64,000 bases of DNA from Streptomyces viridochromogenes (GTDB lineage: Bacteria; Actinomycetota; Actinomycetes; Streptomycetales; Streptomycetaceae), in contig NZ_LGUR01000201.1 of NCBI RefSeq assembly GCF_001270495.1, positions 67,434 through 131,433 of the forward strand, read 5' to 3'. Position numbers and translations under genes: made by a program. Under the pieces are notes generated by a model, which was not told the origin of the DNA, searched no databases, and saw only the letters and a list, made by a program, of their open reading frames with translations. The first letter of the stretch is position 1. Each line of letters begins with the position of its first letter. Positions 17,631 through 25,825 of the stretch are shown in pieces.

Positions 17631-18565
17631 GATACCGCTCGCTCGGAGCACGCGGCCCGACCGTCTCGGTGGTAGGCGTGGGCGGCAACAACTTCGGCAG
17701 CCGTCTCGACGAGGACGGCACGAAGGCCGTCGTCCACGCCGCCCTCGACGCGGGGATCACCCTGTTCGACACCGCCGACATGTACGGCGGGTCCGGTGAG
17801 CGGGGTGGCTCGCGCGGCGACGGCGAACGGCTCCTCGGGGCCGCGCTCAAAGGCCGCCGTGACCACGTGGTGCTGGCCACCAAGTTCGGCATGGAGATGG
17901 GCCGGGACGCCGACCTGTACGGTCCGCGCGGATCCCGCGCCTATATCCGGTACGCGGTGGAGGCATCGCTGACCCGGCTCGGCACCGACCGGATCGACCT
18001 GTACCAGTACCACGAGCCGGACGGCGTCACGCCGCTGGAGGAAACGGTCGCCGCCCTCCAGGAGCTGGTCGACGACGGCAAGATCAGGTACATCGGCTGC
18101 TCCAACCTCCCGGCCGAGCACCTCACTGACGCCTTCGTCTCCACCCAGGCCTGCTACCACCTGCTCGACCGCGGTGCGGAACGGGACCTGATCCCGGCCT
18201 GCCGGCAACACGGCCTCGGCCTGCTGCCGTACTACCCGCTGGCCAACGGCCTGCTCAGCGGAAAGTACCGGCGCGGCGAGCAGCCCCCGCCCGGCAGCCG
18301 CCTGTCCTGGCGGCAGGGCTGGCTCACCGACGCGGCCCTCGACAAGGCCGAGGCGCTCACCGAGTACGGCGCCGAACGCGGCCTGACCCTCCTCCAGGTC
18401 GCGGTCGGCGCACTGGCGGCCCTGCCCGCCGTCGGCTCCGTCATCTGCGGCGCCATGACACCCCACCAGGTCACCGCCAACGCGGCGGCGGCCGGCTGGA
18501 TACCAAGCCCGGCCGACCTGGCCGTGCTCGACGCGATCGTCGCCCCCGGCGAACGCGTCGTCTGA
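17627..18565 (+). CDS. Aldo-keto reductase
   Basis: The 312-residue TIM-barrel protein shows the AKR tetrad: Asp and Tyr in LFDTADMYGG, Lys in VLATKFGME and His in LYQYHEPDG. The C-terminal VGSVICGAMTPHQV region matches NADPH-binding loops. It may reduce a pathway aldehyde or keto group, or protect against aldehyde build-up. It overlaps the ALDH gene by 4 bases and ends 44 bases before the HAD gene. Confidence 0.9.
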   Translation: MRYRSLGARGPTVSVVGVGGNNFGSRLDEDGTKAVVHAALDAGITLFDTADMYGGSGERGGSRGDGERLLGAALKGRRDHVVLATKFGMEMGRDADLYGPRGSRAYIRYAVEASLTRLGTDRIDLYQYHEPDGVTPLEETVAALQELVDDGKIRYIGCSNLPAEHLTDAFVSTQACYHLLDRGAERDLIPACRQHGLGLLPYYPLANGLLSGKYRRGEQPPPGSRLSWRQGWLTDAALDKAEALTEYGAERGLTLLQVAVGALAALPAVGSVICGAMTPHQVTANAAAAGWIPSPADLAVLDAIVAPGERVV

Positions 18566-18609
18566 AACCCCACCCCCTCTGGAAACCCGCGAAACTGAGG
18601 CTGGACACC

Positions 18610-19275
18610 ATGCGAGAGATCGTCACCTTCGACGCCTATGCAACCCTGATCAACTTCGAGCTCGGCCCCACGACCCTGAAGGTCCTGGAGGACCGGCTGG
18701 ACCTGGACAACCTGGATGTCGACGAGTTCCTCGACGACTTCCGCGTCATGCGCTTCCAGGCCGTCCTGGAGGCCTACCGCCCCTACCACGAGGTCCTGCA
18801 CTCCAGCCTGCGCAACGCCATGCGCCTGCACGGCCTGGAGTACCGCGAGACCGACGGCGAGGCCCTCGTGGACGCCGTCCCCACTTTCGGCCCCTTCCCG
18901 GAGGTCCCGGAGGCCCTGCGGAAGCTGAAGACCAAGTACGAGATCGCCATCATCTCCAACTCCGACGACAACCTGATCGCGCGGAACGTCAAGAACATCG
19001 GCGTCGAGTTCGACTACGTCATCACCGCCCAGCAGGCCGGTGCCTACAAGCCGGACCGCCAGACCTTCAAGCACGCCTTCCGGACCATGGGTGTCGAATC
19101 GTCGCAGGTCATCCATGTCGCCCAGGGCTGGGAGTACGACCACATCCCGACCCGCGACCTGGGCCTGAAGCGCCGGGTTTGGATCAACCGCTACGGCCGC
19201 AAGGGCAGCGCCGACTACCAGCCCTACGACGAGCTGCCCGACCTGTCGGGCCTGCCGAAGCTGCTCGGCTGCTGA
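18610..19275 (+). CDS. HAD-family hydrolase, haloacid dehalogenase type II-like
   Basis: The 221-residue protein has nucleophile motif VTFDAYATLINF, motif II AIISNSDDNLI, the motif III lysine in GAYKPDRQTF and the late HVAQGWEYDHIPTRDLGLKR segment. The usual Gly of the DAYGTL motif is Ala. It is a paralogue of the gene at 1441 and of the relic at 28263. It follows the aldo-keto reductase and precedes the FAD oxidoreductase. In such catabolic clusters the substrate of this branch is not established. Confidence 0.87.
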   Translation: MREIVTFDAYATLINFELGPTTLKVLEDRLDLDNLDVDEFLDDFRVMRFQAVLEAYRPYHEVLHSSLRNAMRLHGLEYRETDGEALVDAVPTFGPFPEVPEALRKLKTKYEIAIISNSDDNLIARNVKNIGVEFDYVITAQQAGAYKPDRQTFKHAFRTMGVESSQVIHVAQGWEYDHIPTRDLGLKRRVWINRYGRKGSADYQPYDELPDLSGLPKLLGC

Positions 19276-19325
19276 CCTACGGCGCACCGGCGACACAGGA
19301 CCGAGAAACACAGAGGACGCACGCC

Positions 19326-20609
19326 ATGAAGCAGATCCCCTACTGGCTGGACACAGCTCCCGCCCTGCCCGACCGTTCCGGAAAGGACCTGCCCGACGAG
19401 GCGGACGTGGTGGTGATCGGCGGCGGCCTCACCGGCCTGTCCACCGCCTACCACACCGCCCGTAAGGGTGCCCGGGTCGTCCTCGTCGAGAAGGACAAGG
19501 TCGGCTCGGGCGCCTCCGGGCGCAACGGCAGCATGTGCACGCAGGGCATCACCATCAGCCCCGCCGAGGCGCGCAAGCGCTACGGCCAGGAGCGCGCACT
19601 GGAGCTGTACAACGCCTTCCGCGAGGCCGTCGACGTCGTCGAGGACCTCACGCGGACAGAACAGATCGACTGCGACTTCAACCGCTCCGGGCGCCTCGGC
19701 CTGGTCTGCAAGCCCGGGCACTTCGATGGGCTGCGCGCCAAGCAGCGCGACCTGGCCGACAACTTCGGCCACGAGACGGTCGTGTTGAGCAAGAGCGAGT
19801 TGCGGGCCGAGCTCGGTACGGACTACTACCACGGCGCCCTGCTCGACCCGCTCAGCGCGGGCCTGCACGTGGGCAAGTTCGTCGGCGGTCTGGCGGACGC
19901 CGCCGAGCGGGCCGGCGCCGAGATCCACGAGCGCAATGCCGCCACCGGCCTCACCCGCCTTCCCGGCGGCGGCTTCGTGGTGGAGACCATGAACGGCACC
20001 ATCCGTGCCAAGCAGGTCATGGCGGCGACGGACGCCTACACCGACAAGTCGATGCCGTGGTTCCGCAAGCGGCTGATCAACGTCGGCAGCTTCATCATCG
20101 TCACCGAGCCGCTGGGGGAGGCGCGCGCCAAGGAGCTCATTCCGAACGGCCGCCTGCTGGTCGCCCACAAGAACGTCGGTCACTACGTCCGGCTCACCCC
20201 GGACAACCGCCTCGCCTTCGGCGGCCGGGCCCGGTTCGCCCCCTCCAACCCGGCCTCCGACGTCAAGAGCGGTGACATCCTCAAGCGGGAGATGACCGAG
20301 ATCTTCCCGCAGCTGGCGGGGGTGCGCATCGACTACGTGTGGGGCGGCATGGTCGGTTTCTCCTGGGACCGCATTCCGCACGCGGGCGAGGTCAACGGCC
20401 TGTACTACTCCATGGGTTACTGCGGGCACGGCGTCCAGATGGCCACGTACATGGGCCGTGCCGTCGCCGAGATGATGGACGGCAAGCCGGAGGCCAACCC
20501 GCTGCGCGGTTTCGGCTTCCCGAAGGTCCCCGTCCCCTTCTACAACGGCACGCCGTGGTTCCTGCCGTTCGGTGGCGCCTACTACAAGGCGAAGGACCGC
20601 CTGCTCTGA
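19326..20609 (+). CDS. FAD-dependent oxidoreductase, PuuB-like amine oxidase
   Basis: This is a 427-residue DAO-family flavoenzyme. VVVIGGGLTGLSTAYH binds the FAD ADP part, GSGASGRNGSMC is the flavin loop, and the C-terminal VWGGMVGFSWDRIPHAGEV with GYCGHGVQMATYMGRAV closes the site. The arrangement is typical of gamma-glutamylputrescine and related N-substituted amine oxidases, giving an aldehyde or imine, ammonia and hydrogen peroxide. ATG 19326 comes 50 bases after the HAD stop. A hairpin terminator follows at 20634. Confidence 0.88.
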   Translation: MKQIPYWLDTAPALPDRSGKDLPDEADVVVIGGGLTGLSTAYHTARKGARVVLVEKDKVGSGASGRNGSMCTQGITISPAEARKRYGQERALELYNAFREAVDVVEDLTRTEQIDCDFNRSGRLGLVCKPGHFDGLRAKQRDLADNFGHETVVLSKSELRAELGTDYYHGALLDPLSAGLHVGKFVGGLADAAERAGAEIHERNAATGLTRLPGGGFVVETMNGTIRAKQVMAATDAYTDKSMPWFRKRLINVGSFIIVTEPLGEARAKELIPNGRLLVAHKNVGHYVRLTPDNRLAFGGRARFAPSNPASDVKSGDILKREMTEIFPQLAGVRIDYVWGGMVGFSWDRIPHAGEVNGLYYSMGYCGHGVQMATYMGRAVAEMMDGKPEANPLRGFGFPKVPVPFYNGTPWFLPFGGAYYKAKDRLL

Positions 20610-20633
20610 GCAGGTACCGACACCGGTGACACA

Positions 20634-20671
20634 GCGGGGGCCTTTCGCGCAGCCGTGCGGGAGGCCCCCGC
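20634..20671 (+). terminator. Hairpin after FAD oxidoreductase gene
   Basis: GCGGGGGCCT (20634-20643) pairs perfectly with AGGCCCCCGC (20662-20671) across an 18-base loop. There is no T tract, as is usual in Streptomyces. It may reduce read-through into aspA. Confidence 0.6.
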
Positions 20672-20701
20672 GATGCCCCCAGAGAGAAGGCCCGTACACC
20701 C

Positions 20702-22141
20702 ATGACCGCCGTCACCCGTAGCGAGCACGATCTTCTCGGCGACCGGGAGGTTCCCGCCGAGGCGTATTGGGGTGTTCACACCCTGCGTGCCACCGAGAAC
20801 TTCCCGATCACCGGCACTCCCATCTCCGCCTACCCGCACCTGATCGACGCCCTGGCCGCCGTGAAGGAGGCCGCCGCCCTCGCGAACGAGGAGCTGGGGC
20901 TGCTGGAGGCGAGGAAGGCGGCCGCGATCGTCGCCGCGTGCCGGGAGATCCGGTCCGGCAAGCTGCATGACCAGTTCGTCGTCGACGTCATCCAGGGCGG
21001 CGCGGGCACCTCGACGAACATGAACGCCAACGAGGTGATCGCGAACCGGGCGTTGGAGCTGCTGGGCCATGCCAAGGGCGAGTACCGGTACCTGCACCCG
21101 AATGAGGACGTCAACCTGGGTCAGTCGACCAATGACGTGTACCCGACGGCCGTGAAGATCGCGACGGTGTTCGCGGTGCGCGGGTTGCTCAAGGCGATGG
21201 CCGTCCTGCAGGACGCCTTCGCAGGCAAGGCCGTGCAGTTCCGTGACGTGCTGAAGATGGGCCGGACCCAGCTGCAGGACGCCGTGCCGATGACACTGGG
21301 GCAGGAGTTCTCCGCGTACGCCGTGATGATCGAGGAGGACCGGTCCCGTCTTGCCGAGGCCGTCGAGTTGATCCATGAGATCAACCTGGGCGCCACGGCG
21401 ATCGGTACGGGCCTCAACGCCCCCGCCGGGTACGCCGAGTCGGCCCGCCGCCACCTGGCCGTCATCACCGGGCTGCCGCTGGTCACGGCCGCCAACCTGG
21501 TCGAAGCGACCCAGGACTGCGGCGCGTTCGTGCAGATGTCCGGCGTGCTCAAGCGCATCGCCGTGAAGCTCTCGAAGAGCTGCAACGACCTGCGTCTGCT
21601 GTCGTCGGGGCCGCGTGCAGGGCTGGGTGAGATCAACCTGCCGCCGGTGCAGGCGGGTTCGTCGATCATGCCGGGCAAGGTCAACCCGGTGATCCCCGAG
21701 GTCGTCAACCAGGTCGCCTTCGAGGTGATCGGCAACGACGTCGCCATCACCATGGCCGCCGAGGCCGGACAGGCCATCACCATGGCCGCCGAGGCCGGAC
21801 AGCTTCAGCTCAACGCTTTCGAGCCGATCATCCTGCACTCCCTGTCGGAGTCGATCACCCACCTGCGGGCTGCCTGTCTGACCCTCGCCGAGCGCTGCGT
21901 CGACGGCATCACCGCGAACACCGAGGCGTTGCGCCGGACCGTGGAGAACTCCATCGGTCTGGTCACCGCCCTCAACCCGCACATCGGGTACACGGCGGCC
22001 ACCGACATCGCCAAGGAGGCCCTCGTCACCGGCCGGGGCGTGGCCGAACTCGTCCTGGAGAAGGGCCTGTTGCCCGCCGAGACCCTCACCAGCCTGCTTC
22101 GCCCGGAGGTCGTGGCCGGCAGTGGTCAGGTACTGGCCTGA
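20702..22141 (+). CDS. aspA: Aspartate ammonia-lyase with a duplicated 10-residue segment
   Basis: The 479-residue protein belongs to the aspartase/fumarase superfamily: GGAGTSTNMNANEVI, NEDVNLGQSTNDVYPT, MGRTQLQDAVPMTLG and the catalytic SS loop GSSIMPGKVNP (about residue 320). These match aspartase more closely than fumarase. It would convert L-aspartate to fumarate and ammonia, feeding the TCA cycle. Codons 348-367 repeat AITMAAEAGQ twice, where the family has one TMAAEAGQLQLN. The added helical turns sit next to the active-site loop and may impair the tetramer. The start ATG 20702 follows AGAGAAGG. Confidence 0.88.
   Translation: MTAVTRSEHDLLGDREVPAEAYWGVHTLRATENFPITGTPISAYPHLIDALAAVKEAAALANEELGLLEARKAAAIVAACREIRSGKLHDQFVVDVIQGGAGTSTNMNANEVIANRALELLGHAKGEYRYLHPNEDVNLGQSTNDVYPTAVKIATVFAVRGLLKAMAVLQDAFAGKAVQFRDVLKMGRTQLQDAVPMTLGQEFSAYAVMIEEDRSRLAEAVELIHEINLGATAIGTGLNAPAGYAESARRHLAVITGLPLVTAANLVEATQDCGAFVQMSGVLKRIAVKLSKSCNDLRLLSSGPRAGLGEINLPPVQAGSSIMPGKVNPVIPEVVNQVAFEVIGNDVAITMAAEAGQAITMAAEAGQLQLNAFEPIILHSLSESITHLRAACLTLAERCVDGITANTEALRRTVENSIGLVTALNPHIGYTAATDIAKEALVTGRGVAELVLEKGLLPAETLTSLLRPEVVAGSGQVLA
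21743..21802 (+). repeat. Exact 30-base tandem duplication inside aspA
   Basis: Positions 21743-21772 are repeated exactly at 21773-21802. The unit encodes AITMAAEAGQ and keeps the frame. The two copies are identical even at third positions, which indicates a recent slippage event or an assembly error. Confidence 0.95.
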
Positions 22142-22196
22142 CGCGCCCGCCCTTTTCGCAGGGAAGCCCCGGCCCGACGACCGACGAGGAACGCAC

Positions 22197-22931
22197 ATGA
22201 GACTGCAGGACGTCAACGCCGTGATCACCGGAGCATCGAGCGGGATCGGTCAGGCGGTCGCCGCCCACTTCCGTCGCGAAGGCGCCAACCTCCTGCTGAC
22301 CGGACGGCGACCTGAGCTGACCGAGAGCCACCCGGACGATCTGTACCTCGCGGGGGACCTCAACGACGAGACCTTCGTCGCCGAGCTCGCCGCCCGAGCA
22401 GCAGATCACCTGGGGGACGTGGGAGCGGTCGTCCTCTGCCACGGACTCCAGCGGTCCAGCCCGCTCGCGGAGACGACTGCCGCCGACGCCCGCGACCTGC
22501 TCCACAGCAACCTGCTGAGCGCCTTCCTGGTCATGAAGCACCTGATGCCGCTGGCTCCCGAGTCAGGAGCGTCGATGGTGTGCGTCAGCTCTCGCCTCGG
22601 CTTGGTCGGCATGCCGAACCAGACCCTGTACTCCGCCGCCAAGGGCGGCCTCATCGCGCTGGCCCGGGGTGCTGCCATCGAATGGGCGTCCCGCAACATC
22701 CGCGTCAACGTGGTCGCGCCCGGTCTGACCGCGACCCCGATCATCGAGGCCTCGTTCCAGCGGCGCCCCGACCCCGACGCCTACCGGCGGATGAGAGAGG
22801 ACTCCATACCGCTGCGCCGGCTCGCCACACCCGAGGAGGTCGCCGACGCGGTTCTCTTCCTCGCCTGCCCGGAGTCGTCATACATCACCGGTGCCGTGCT
22901 TCCCGTGGACGGAGGCTACACGGCGTTCTGA
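22197..22931 (+). CDS. Short-chain dehydrogenase/reductase, paralogue of the gene at 7975
   Basis: The 244-residue SDR has ITGASSGIGQAV, the catalytic Ser in VSSRLGL, YSAAK and the C-terminal ITGAVLPVDGGYTAF. It is the same length as the SDR at 7975 and aligns along its whole length, including the unusual N-terminal MRL start and the R.PDP.AYRR region, so the two are duplicates. ATG 22197 follows GAGGAA. It is the last gene of the plus-strand series and converges on the phosphatase gene 52 bases away. Confidence 0.9.
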   Translation: MRLQDVNAVITGASSGIGQAVAAHFRREGANLLLTGRRPELTESHPDDLYLAGDLNDETFVAELAARAADHLGDVGAVVLCHGLQRSSPLAETTAADARDLLHSNLLSAFLVMKHLMPLAPESGASMVCVSSRLGLVGMPNQTLYSAAKGGLIALARGAAIEWASRNIRVNVVAPGLTATPIIEASFQRRPDPDAYRRMREDSIPLRRLATPEEVADAVLFLACPESSYITGAVLPVDGGYTAF

Positions 22932-22983
22932 ACCCCACGGTATGGGCGCCGGTCCAGCACAGACCCGAAGCGCGGCACCGCCC

Positions 22984-25746
22984 TCACCAGTCCGCGTCGC
23001 TCCATTGGTCCAGCAGCGCTTCGGTCATGCCTGCGTCAGGCTCGGCCGTCGTGCTCTGGAGCGACTGCTCGGTCCAGATCACTTTGCCGCGAGGCATGTA
23101 GCGGGTACCCCACCGTTGCGTGAACTGGGCGACGAGGAACAATCCCCGCCCGCCCTCGTCGGTGTCGGCCGCGCGGCGCAGGTGCGGTGAGGTGCTGCTG
23201 CCGTCGGCGACCTCACAGATCAGGCTGGTGCCGTCGCGCAGTATCCGCAGCCGTCTCGGGCCGGTGCCGTAGCGGATGGCATTGGTGACCAACTCGCTGA
23301 TCACCAGCTCGGTGGAGAAGGCGAGCTCCTCCAGCCCCCACTCCTCCAGGTGGCGGGCGACATCGGCGCGGATTCCGGCGACGGCGACGGGATCGCCGGG
23401 CACCTCCCAGTTGGCGACCTGGGAGGGATCGAGCAGCCGGGACCGAGCGACGAGCACGGCGATGTCGTCGCTCGGGCGGGCCGGCAGCAGGGCGTCGAGG
23501 ACGGCCTGGCAGGTTTCTTCCGGGGTCCGGCCGGGGCCTGTCAGGGCGTCGTGCAGCATCTTGAGGCCCGTGTCGATGTCCCGGTTCCGGTCCTCGATCA
23601 GTCCATCGGTGTACAGGACCAACCGGGAGCCCTCGGACAGCGTGAACTCGGCGGTCTCGAAGGGCAGCCCGCCGCCCAGCCCCAGCGGCGGCGAGACGGG
23701 CCCCTCCAACTGCTGAACCGTGCCGTCCGGGTGCACCAAGGCCGGCCCTGGATGCCCGGATCTGGCCAGCGAGCACAGGCCGGCCACCGGGTCGTAGATG
23801 GCGTACAAGCACGTCGCCCCTGTGATTCCCTCGCTGTCGTCCCCCTCGCTGTCGACCCGCGTGACCAACTCGTCCAGGTTCCTGATCAGCTCGTCCGGGG
23901 ACAGATCGAGGGACGACAAGGTGCGCACCGCGGTGCGCAGCCGGCCCATGGTGGCCGCGGCGTGCAGGCCGTGGCCGACCACGTCGCCCACCACCAGGGC
24001 GACCCGGGCCCCGGGCAGCGGGATGACATCGAACCAGTCGCCGCCGACCCCGGCCCGGGCGGGCAGGTAGCGGTGGGCGACCTCGACGGCGGACTGGTCG
24101 GGCAGGGAACGAGGCAACAGGCTGCGCTGCAGGGTCACGGCCAGGGCATGCTCGCGGGTGTAACGCCGGGCGTTGTCGATGGCCACCGCTGCCCGGGCGG
24201 CCAGCTCCTCGGCGAAGGCCAGGTCCTCTTCCTCGAAGGCGTCCTGCTCCGCACGCCAGAAGTTGACCACACCCAGTACGGCGCCGCGAGCCTGGAGCGG
24301 CACGGTGATCAGGGAATGGAGGCCGCGCTCCAGGATGCGCCGGGCGCGTTCCGGGTCCTGGGCCCGCCAGCCGTGGGAAGCGGTCAGGTCGGCCTCGAGG
24401 ACGGCGTGGCCGTGCTCGACGCCGACGGCCACGGGGCTGCTCGGAACGAAGCGGATGAGTTCCCCCACAGGGAAGAAGGGCCAGGCCCCGCCCACGCCGT
24501 GAACCGCCGCGCGGCGCAGTTCGGCGCTTTGCCCGACCGGCTCGTCACCCTCCAGGACCGGATCCTGCAGGTCGACCGTGGCGACGTCGGCGAATCGGGG
24601 GACAGCCACCTCGGCCAGTTCCTCGGCGGTGCGCACCACATCCAGCGTGGTGCCGATCCGCACACCCGCCTCGTACAGCAGGCGCAGCCGCTCTCTGGCC
24701 ACGGCCGCCCGGCCCGTCAATGCCTGCAACTCCGTGGTGTCGCGCAGCGTGGCCACACTGCCCCCCTTTCCCCCGTGCTGGTCGACGGGCCGGAGGTTGA
24801 CCGCCAGCAGGTGGTCGTCGGCCAGGTGGACCTCGTCGGTGGCGGTCCGGCCCGAGAGCAGCAGCTCGGCGGTGCCCGTTTCCAGACCCAGATCGGTGAC
24901 GTGGCGCTGCTCGGCGTCCGCGGGCAGATTCAGCAGTCGCCGTGCCTCGTCGTTGGCCAGCAGCAGCCGTCCGTCACCGCCGATGATCAGTACCCCCTCC
25001 CGCACCGCGTGCAGCACGGCGTCATGGTGCTCGTACATCCGGGTCATCTCGGCCGGGCCCAGACCGTGGGTCTGCCGTCGCAACCGCCCCGACACCAGTG
25101 CCGTACCACCCATGACCAGCGCCAACGCGCCGCCGACGGAACCGAGCAGGAGCGGCATCTGGCGCTGCACCACGCTGTTCACGTTCTTGACCGTGACCCC
25201 GACCGACACCAGGCCGACGATCTTCTGTCCCCCGGAGTCGAAGACGGGGACCGTCGATTCCACGGCGAGGCCCAGGCTGCCTTCGAAGTCCTGGGTGAAG
25301 GGCCGGCCGGCGGCCGCCTCCTTGCGGAGCGCGAAGACGTGCTCCCCGATCAGCTTCGGGTCCGGGTGGGTCCAGCGGTAGCCCCGTGGGTCGATCGCCA
25401 CGACGAAGTCGACGCCCGTCAGCTTGCGCGTCTCCTCCGCGCGGGGTTGCAGGACGGCGGTCGGATCGGCGGACTTCATGGCGTCCACCGTGCCCGGGGC
25501 GCGCGCGAAGGTCTGGGCGACTCCCAACGAAAGCTGGCGGGCCTCCTGCGTGCTCGAGTGCCGGGCTTGCAGGACGAGCGCCACCCCCGCGGCAGCGGCG
25601 AAGAGAACCACCAGAACCAGCTGCCAAAGGAACACCTGACCTGCGACGCTGCGCACGTTCAGCATGGATCGCACACGGGTTCCGGGCGGCTGGGCAGGGG
25701 GCCCGTGGGGCCGCTCGTGCCGACCGAAGATGCTGGTCATGTTCAC
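22984..25746 (-). CDS. Membrane sensor SpoIIE-type serine phosphatase with RsbW-like domain
   Basis: The 920-residue protein starts at GTG 25746 after GGGAGGG; ATG 25740 is an alternative. Rough domain order: a transmembrane helix (38-60), an extracellular single-Cache sensor (65-205), a second helix (207-229), PAS (245-340), GAF (365-530), a PP2C/SpoIIE phosphatase (550-770) with metal-binding GGDWFDV, GDVVGHG, SGHPGP and SDDIAVL, and an HATPase_c anti-sigma-like domain (790-905) with ELVTNAIRYG and GGRGLFLV. It would dephosphorylate an anti-anti-sigma factor in response to an external ligand. The PotD-type binding protein gene just upstream suggests a bound ligand is relayed to the Cache domain. 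Confidence 0.88.
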   Translation of the reverse strand: MNMTSIFGRHERPHGPPAQPPGTRVRSMLNVRSVAGQVFLWQLVLVVLFAAAAGVALVLQARHSSTQEARQLSLGVAQTFARAPGTVDAMKSADPTAVLQPRAEETRKLTGVDFVVAIDPRGYRWTHPDPKLIGEHVFALRKEAAAGRPFTQDFEGSLGLAVESTVPVFDSGGQKIVGLVSVGVTVKNVNSVVQRQMPLLLGSVGGALALVMGGTALVSGRLRRQTHGLGPAEMTRMYEHHDAVLHAVREGVLIIGGDGRLLLANDEARRLLNLPADAEQRHVTDLGLETGTAELLLSGRTATDEVHLADDHLLAVNLRPVDQHGGKGGSVATLRDTTELQALTGRAAVARERLRLLYEAGVRIGTTLDVVRTAEELAEVAVPRFADVATVDLQDPVLEGDEPVGQSAELRRAAVHGVGGAWPFFPVGELIRFVPSSPVAVGVEHGHAVLEADLTASHGWRAQDPERARRILERGLHSLITVPLQARGAVLGVVNFWRAEQDAFEEEDLAFAEELAARAAVAIDNARRYTREHALAVTLQRSLLPRSLPDQSAVEVAHRYLPARAGVGGDWFDVIPLPGARVALVVGDVVGHGLHAAATMGRLRTAVRTLSSLDLSPDELIRNLDELVTRVDSEGDDSEGITGATCLYAIYDPVAGLCSLARSGHPGPALVHPDGTVQQLEGPVSPPLGLGGGLPFETAEFTLSEGSRLVLYTDGLIEDRNRDIDTGLKMLHDALTGPGRTPEETCQAVLDALLPARPSDDIAVLVARSRLLDPSQVANWEVPGDPVAVAGIRADVARHLEEWGLEELAFSTELVISELVTNAIRYGTGPRRLRILRDGTSLICEVADGSSTSPHLRRAADTDEGGRGLFLVAQFTQRWGTRYMPRGKVIWTEQSLQSTTAEPDAGMTEALLDQWSDADW

Positions 25747-25825
25747 GGGATGTCCCTCCCGTCGCCCGGCAGGAATCGGTGGCGGAGAGACAGGACCGGA
25801 CAGGCCCGGCCCCTTCCGCGTCGTC

